DNA of 64,000 bases from Ignavibacteria bacterium RBG_16_34_14 (GTDB lineage: Bacteria > Bacteroidota > Ignavibacteria > Ignavibacteriales > Ignavibacteriaceae). The stretch lies in the NCBI GenBank assembly GCA_001802865.1, contig MHAF01000098.1:35245-99244 (forward strand), given 5' to 3'. The notes beneath the pieces were generated by a model. The model made no database searches and had not been told where the DNA came from. It worked only from the letters and a program-made list of their open reading frames with translations. Each line of letters starts with the position of its first letter. Position 1 is the first letter of the stretch. Below, piece after piece: positions 59,256 to 64,000 of the stretch. The position numbers and the translations under genes were made by a program.

Positions 59256-62102
59256 TTAGTAGCTGAATGAAATACCAAAAATTATTTGACGAGGAAGATT
59301 ATTATAGTTCAACTGGTCGGGAAACGGTGCTCCATCATTTTGTTTTTCCGGAAAATCTTCAAAATGTGAGTTAATAAATTTAACTCTGTCTTCAGGCGAA
59401 GCCGTTTCAACAATATCGAGATTTGTCCATTTGTAATTAAATACATTCCGAATTTCCACAAATAAAGAAGGACGTATAAAACCCAGATTAATTTCTTTCC
59501 TTATCCTAATATCTGCATTTTTATCTGAAGTTCTTATAAATGATCTCCCTGCTTCAGAAAAATTATCACTGCTTATATTTTCATTAGGATAATAAATCTG
59601 ATAATCTATGGCAAACTCCACATTTGATAAAATCCCATAAAGAAAATTAAGATCGGAAGGAGTAGAAAGTGTCAATCCGAATTTTAATCGTGGCCTGTCA
59701 TAAACAATGGCATCACCTGTTACTAACACATCCTGATTGCTACCGGAACCTAAACGTGGATCATTTATAACAGGAGAATCACCGGACCGGCCATCAATTC
59801 CTGTTGTATATGTGTAATTAAGATAACCACCCCAGTAATTTGATAATGGTTTTCTTATTGAAATTTCTATTCCTTTGGAATCACTATAATCTCCATTTCC
59901 AGAAGTTCGATAATTACCACCTAATGCTCTCACTCTGATTGTTCTAACAGTTCGGGTTATATCTTTATAAAATGCAGTAACATCTGCAACTAATCCTCCA
60001 ATATTGTGTTCAATACCTAATTCATAAGCTACGGTTTTTCTGGGTTTAAGATCTCTGTTACCAAGCCCGTAAGGAATAGAAAAACCAACCAGGGGATTAG
60101 TTACATAAGTATTTAAGATACCAGTAACTTCCAAACCTTCACCGTAATCACCAAAATTTGCTCTTTGGAAAAAATGACCATAAGAGAAATGGAGAACGGT
60201 ATTTTCAGAAATAGGATGGGAGACTCCTAATCTTGGAGAAAGCAGTCCGAATGTAGATGTAGGTTCAGTTTTTGGATTCGGCTGTTCACCTGGTTCTAAG
60301 TCTAAAATTCCTAAAGGATCAAAAATATCCAGATATTTTTTATCATTAGGATTATAGAAATCATAACGAAAACCTGCATTAATTATTAATCCCTCAAATT
60401 CTAATTTAGTTTGGAGGTAAACATTACCCTCATAAGGATGATATGTTTCTCTCTCTATAGCTTCAAAAGATTTTGTTTCCTGGAAGCGATCAAGAATATA
60501 ATAAGAGAAATCGCCGCCGCCTTTAATTTGGAAACTATTATTCAACTGACTGGTAATATCACCGGAAAGAGTAAATTCAGAATTTTCATCTTTACCTCTA
60601 TAGTAATAACCATCGGCGTGCAGCCCGATTATATTTGAATAACCACCGGGTATAGGATTCTCAAATTCATCAACTGCACGAAGATTGTCGTTAATGGGTC
60701 CACCAGTTTCCCAACCATCCTCATCACCAGGGAATGTTGATTGACTTTGATATCTGAAATTTCTGCTTAACTGTAATACATAAAATGTATTTTGTTCAAG
60801 AACATGGGTAAACTGCAAAATCTGCCCATCATTTTTGGCTTTTGGATAACCGTAAAAATCATGAAAAGAATATTTGCTTGAAAGCCCGTATGCAGAAACA
60901 AATTCAGAGTTAAAATATTCCATTCCTATATTTGTATTTGCTTCACTATAAAAACCAGACAGCATAAACTTCATTTGAGGATTCAACTTGTAAGTAATTT
61001 TTGCAGTTCCATCGGCCCAGGTTCCTCTGTCCCTAAAACTGTTTCCAGTAACAGGTGGTACATTCCGATATTTACCTGTTACAAAGAAATTCAAATCTTC
61101 AAAACCCAACGGGCCCCCTAAAGCAATTTCTGTCTGATATCCGCTTTCATCAGTATAATTTGTAAGTGGCTGATGTGTATTTAAATAGTGTTGATATGCC
61201 TGTTCAGGAGTATGAATACTGTAAGGACTATTTCCCGGAGTTCCATTCGGATCCACCCATTGGTCAGGATTATCAATCCACCATTGGAGATGACGTGCAT
61301 GTGTATTTTCCCAATACCGTGTTGCTGAATAGTCATATAATGCAGTTCCCCAATGTGGTTTATAAGCAGGTATATATCTCATTTCTGCATAACCAGAAAA
61401 ATTACCTGAACCCTCTTTGGTTATAATATTAAAAACTCCTGATTGTGCCTGACCATATTCAGCATTAAAAGCTCCTGTGATAATTTCAAGCTCCTGGATA
61501 GATGAAAGATTAATATTTGTGTATGGCTGATAATTCAAAGGATTGCTTGCACGAATGCCATCTATTAAAAAAGCAACCTGATCAAGAGATCCCCTTCTTA
61601 CAGTAAGCTGACCTTGTGCGTCAGCATCTATACCTGGTAATGTTTTCAAGACATCGTTTAGCTGAGTAGTTGGTCTTACAGAAATTTCTTCAGATGAAAC
61701 ATAATGCCGTGTAGAAGTCTGATCTTTTTCTATAAGAGGTCGTTCTGAGGTAACAACTATTGATTCATCAAGTTCATAAACTGTTTCTTCCATTTCAAAA
61801 TCAATTTCGGTAGTATGGTTTATGCTTACATTAACATTAGTTTTGGTTATAGTTTTATAACCGATAGTTGAAGCTCTGAGTTCATAAGTTCTGGGAGGTA
61901 TGTTCAAAATAAAATATTTTCCATTAAAATCTGTTGCAGCACCCATATCGGTTCCCATTAAAATGATATTCACTCCCGGCATAAGTTCACCTGTTGATTC
62001 CTCTACTACTCTTCCGGAAATTTTTCCTCCCTGGGCAAACATAAATTGTGAGCACAAAACTGTAAAAATGAAAAGGGTAAATAATTTTATAAAAATTCTC
62101 AT
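59256..62102 (-). CDS. TonB-dependent receptor with carboxypeptidase-regulatory-like domain
   Basis: MRIFIKLFTLFIFTVLCSQFMFAQGGKISGRVVEESTGELMPGVNIILMGTDMGAATDFNGKYFILNIPPRTYELR; plug VLKTLPGIDADAQGQLTVRRGSLDQVAFLIDG; barrel to C-term NLPRQIIFGISFSY. Start taken at the signal-peptide Met (62102) rather than 62159. Confidence 0.92.
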   Translation of the reverse strand: MRIFIKLFTLFIFTVLCSQFMFAQGGKISGRVVEESTGELMPGVNIILMGTDMGAATDFNGKYFILNIPPRTYELRASTIGYKTITKTNVNVSINHTTEIDFEMEETVYELDESIVVTSERPLIEKDQTSTRHYVSSEEISVRPTTQLNDVLKTLPGIDADAQGQLTVRRGSLDQVAFLIDGIRASNPLNYQPYTNINLSSIQELEIITGAFNAEYGQAQSGVFNIITKEGSGNFSGYAEMRYIPAYKPHWGTALYDYSATRYWENTHARHLQWWIDNPDQWVDPNGTPGNSPYSIHTPEQAYQHYLNTHQPLTNYTDESGYQTEIALGGPLGFEDLNFFVTGKYRNVPPVTGNSFRDRGTWADGTAKITYKLNPQMKFMLSGFYSEANTNIGMEYFNSEFVSAYGLSSKYSFHDFYGYPKAKNDGQILQFTHVLEQNTFYVLQLSRNFRYQSQSTFPGDEDGWETGGPINDNLRAVDEFENPIPGGYSNIIGLHADGYYYRGKDENSEFTLSGDITSQLNNSFQIKGGGDFSYYILDRFQETKSFEAIERETYHPYEGNVYLQTKLEFEGLIINAGFRYDFYNPNDKKYLDIFDPLGILDLEPGEQPNPKTEPTSTFGLLSPRLGVSHPISENTVLHFSYGHFFQRANFGDYGEGLEVTGILNTYVTNPLVGFSIPYGLGNRDLKPRKTVAYELGIEHNIGGLVADVTAFYKDITRTVRTIRVRALGGNYRTSGNGDYSDSKGIEISIRKPLSNYWGGYLNYTYTTGIDGRSGDSPVINDPRLGSGSNQDVLVTGDAIVYDRPRLKFGLTLSTPSDLNFLYGILSNVEFAIDYQIYYPNENISSDNFSEAGRSFIRTSDKNADIRIRKEINLGFIRPSLFVEIRNVFNYKWTNLDIVETASPEDRVKFINSHFEDFPEKQNDGAPFPDQLNYNNLPRQIIFGISFSY

Positions 62103-62149
62103 AATTTTACCTTTAAGTTCAAATGCAAGTTCACGTTCAAGAATATGCA

Positions 62150-62165
62150 ATCCATGCATCCATGC
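62150..62165. repeat. Tandem 8-bp repeat in the TonB receptor 5' leader
   Basis: ATCCATGC x2, next to AAGTTCA-type repeats at 62114-62140. Confidence 0.5.
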
Positions 62166-62227
62166 AGTTTGCTTTTTCAGTATAATAAATTCTCAATTAT
62201 CGCATCGCCAGTTATAATCAAAATTTA

Positions 62228-63187
62228 TTAATTCATAACAATAACTGATTTTATAAAACCTTTTGGTTTTTCTTTAGCAGCCTTAAAAGCATTTTCAATT
62301 TCTTCTAAATTAAATTTGTGTGTAATAAGAGGCTGCAAATTTATTTTTCCAGAATTCAACATTTCCATTCCTATTCTTGTTCCGTTAAGGATTGTATGTA
62401 AATCCCTGAAATGTGAATTGATAATATCAAATGCCATCCAGTTCCAATATCCAAAATCGTTTATTTTCCTGGAACCGGGATGAAAACCAAATATCACTAA
62501 CTTCCCTTCCATCCTGCATAAATCAGCTGCAAGGTTTAAAGTTGCCTCATTGCCGCCTACTTCAAAACTTACATCAACACCTTTCCCATTTGTTAAATCT
62601 TTAATTACTTCTTTGGAATTTTCTGTTGAAGGATTAATTGTAAAATCAGCACCAAGTTTTTTTGCAAGCTCAAGAATTTCTTCCCTGGTATCTATTGCTG
62701 CGATAAATTTTGGTCCTCTTAATTTTAATTGCTGCAAAAGAATAAGACCCATAAATCCTGTCCCGACTAAAGCAATAGTATCATTTAATTGAATATCTGA
62801 TTTTATAATTCCATTAGTTGTACAGGCTATAGGTTCAGCCATTGCTTCGGTAAAAGAAATTTTATCCGAAATTTTGAAGAGCCTGTCTGATTTGACGACA
62901 ACTTTTTCTGCATAACCTTTTCCATCTGTCCAGACTGCTACACGGTCACCGGGTTTAAAATCTTTTACATCCCTTCCAGTTTCAACAACTTCGCCGGCAA
63001 CCTCATGCCCAATATACCGTGGATATTCAAGACCCTCCTGTTTTTTATCCCATTGGTGAATTTCAGAATGGCAAACACCACAGGTTTTTACTTTTAGTAA
63101 AACTTCATTATTACCTAATGATGGAATATTTATATTTTCAATTCTCCAATCGTGAGGTCCATACAAAACTGCACACCTCATCAACAT
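62228..63187 (-). CDS. Zinc-binding alcohol/polyol dehydrogenase (MDR family)
   Basis: VKTCGVCHSEIHQWDKKQEGLEYPRYIGHEVAGEVVETGRDVKDFKPGDRVAVW; VGTGFMGLILLQQLKLRG. Confidence 0.9.
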   Translation of the reverse strand: MLMRCAVLYGPHDWRIENINIPSLGNNEVLLKVKTCGVCHSEIHQWDKKQEGLEYPRYIGHEVAGEVVETGRDVKDFKPGDRVAVWTDGKGYAEKVVVKSDRLFKISDKISFTEAMAEPIACTTNGIIKSDIQLNDTIALVGTGFMGLILLQQLKLRGPKFIAAIDTREEILELAKKLGADFTINPSTENSKEVIKDLTNGKGVDVSFEVGGNEATLNLAADLCRMEGKLVIFGFHPGSRKINDFGYWNWMAFDIINSHFRDLHTILNGTRIGMEMLNSGKINLQPLITHKFNLEEIENAFKAAKEKPKGFIKSVIVMN

Positions 63188-63242
63188 CTCCCTTTAAAAT
63201 TGTGCAGCAGAATATTTCATCCGCTGCACATATTAAATAAAA

Positions 63243-64000
63243 TTATTTCAAAAGAACCATTTTGCGTGATTGAACAATATTATCAGCTCTTAATTCATAA
63301 AAATAAATTCCACTTGATAGATTGCCTGCATCAAATGTTACAGAATAAGTTCCATTACCTAAAACTTCACCGTTTACTAATGTAGCTACTTCTTCACCAA
63401 CTAAATTATATACCTTCAGGTAAACAGCACTTTGCTTTGGTACTTCAAATTTAATTGTTGTAGCAGGGTTGAATGGATTAGGATAATTCTGCAATAAATT
63501 ATATGCTGTTGGGGGACCGAGTGGAGATTCTTCCGGTTTAACACTAAGAGGACCCGGTACAAAATTGAGAACAGCAAAATATTGAGAATTATTTAAGTTA
63601 TAAAATCCCGGATCACCATTTCCAAATGGATCTCCAAATGGATCATCCGGTATATTCGGCTGCCAGGTGTAATATGCGTATGCATCACCTGCATTAATAT
63701 CATAAGACCAGTGTCCCTGACTTCCACCAATATTAAAACCAACACGTCCCTGGGAATTTACATTGGGATGGTAGATTGCAAGCTCAAGATTCCAAATTCC
63801 ACTCGAGGAATCTATAGATATCGCCCATCTTGCAAAATCTGATGCAAGAAAAACTTTCTGTGAATCAGACATATCAAAGCAAGTACGGTATTCTTCGGGT
63901 ATATAAGTTAGAGCTTCATTATTTAATGTAACCTGATCGCCAAGTATTAAATAATGATATGGACCATCGGGTGCTGCATATACATTCCCATCATAGGTTA
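63243..64000 (-). CDS. Secreted T9SS-sorted protein with CBM9-like domain; N-terminus beyond the right window edge
   Basis: C-term NLLQNYPNPFNPATTIKFEVPKQSAVYLKVYNLVGEEVATLVNGE...LSSGIYFYELRADNIVQSRKMVLLK. Frame stays open past the ORF-track Met at 63872 (YDGNVYAAPDGPYHYLILGDQVTLNNEALTYIPEEYRTCFDM) to the edge. Confidence 0.8.
   Translation of the reverse strand, partial: TYDGNVYAAPDGPYHYLILGDQVTLNNEALTYIPEEYRTCFDMSDSQKVFLASDFARWAISIDSSSGIWNLELAIYHPNVNSQGRVGFNIGGSQGHWSYDINAGDAYAYYTWQPNIPDDPFGDPFGNGDPGFYNLNNSQYFAVLNFVPGPLSVKPEESPLGPPTAYNLLQNYPNPFNPATTIKFEVPKQSAVYLKVYNLVGEEVATLVNGEVLGNGTYSVTFDAGNLSSGIYFYELRADNIVQSRKMVLLK

Noticed and set aside
61900-62217. 105-aa plus-strand ORF
   Set aside because: Overlaps the TonB receptor start and leader in antisense; no domain signal.
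1-64000. CRISPR arrays, rRNA genes and intact tRNA genes
   Set aside because: No regularly spaced repeats, rRNA-like stretches or complete cloverleafs noticed in any intergenic gap.

Overview
This 64 kb window is low-GC DNA from a Bacteroidota/Ignavibacteria-type bacterium. That assignment rests on T9SS C-terminal sorting domains, a PorV/PorQ-like protein, CarboxypepD_reg-TonB receptors and the absence of SusD. It is almost entirely a polysaccharide-utilisation region, with nearly all genes on the minus strand. Main blocks: (1) 1-10.06 kb, a galactan/galactose operon (GH2, SSS symporter, galK, galM-like, GH5-like, GH53, galT). (2) 10.2-14.7 kb, a decayed segment with a tmRNA/tRNA-Ala-like 3'-end fragment, a TonB receptor broken by three frameshifts, and remnants of a receiver domain and an NmrA-like protein. 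(3) 14.8-34 kb, a sugar catabolic block that includes an MtaB/MtaC-like corrinoid methyltransferase pair and a UroD/MtaA-like methyltransferase. (4) 32.5-40.9 kb, five tandem GH10-like paralogs, four with twin-arginine leaders. (5) 41-56 kb, MFS, GH42, Gfo/Idh, isomerase, GH39-like, rbsD, rbsK and GH106-like genes. (6) 56-64 kb, a TonB receptor, a T9SS-sorted protein, a PorV/Q-like protein, a zinc alcohol dehydrogenase and a truncated T9SS protein. The most interesting candidate system is the corrinoid methyl-transfer cassette embedded in the GH10-rich polysaccharide locus, possibly a route for metabolising O-methyl groups or methanol released from plant polysaccharide. All family calls come from reading motifs in the translations; no database search was run.
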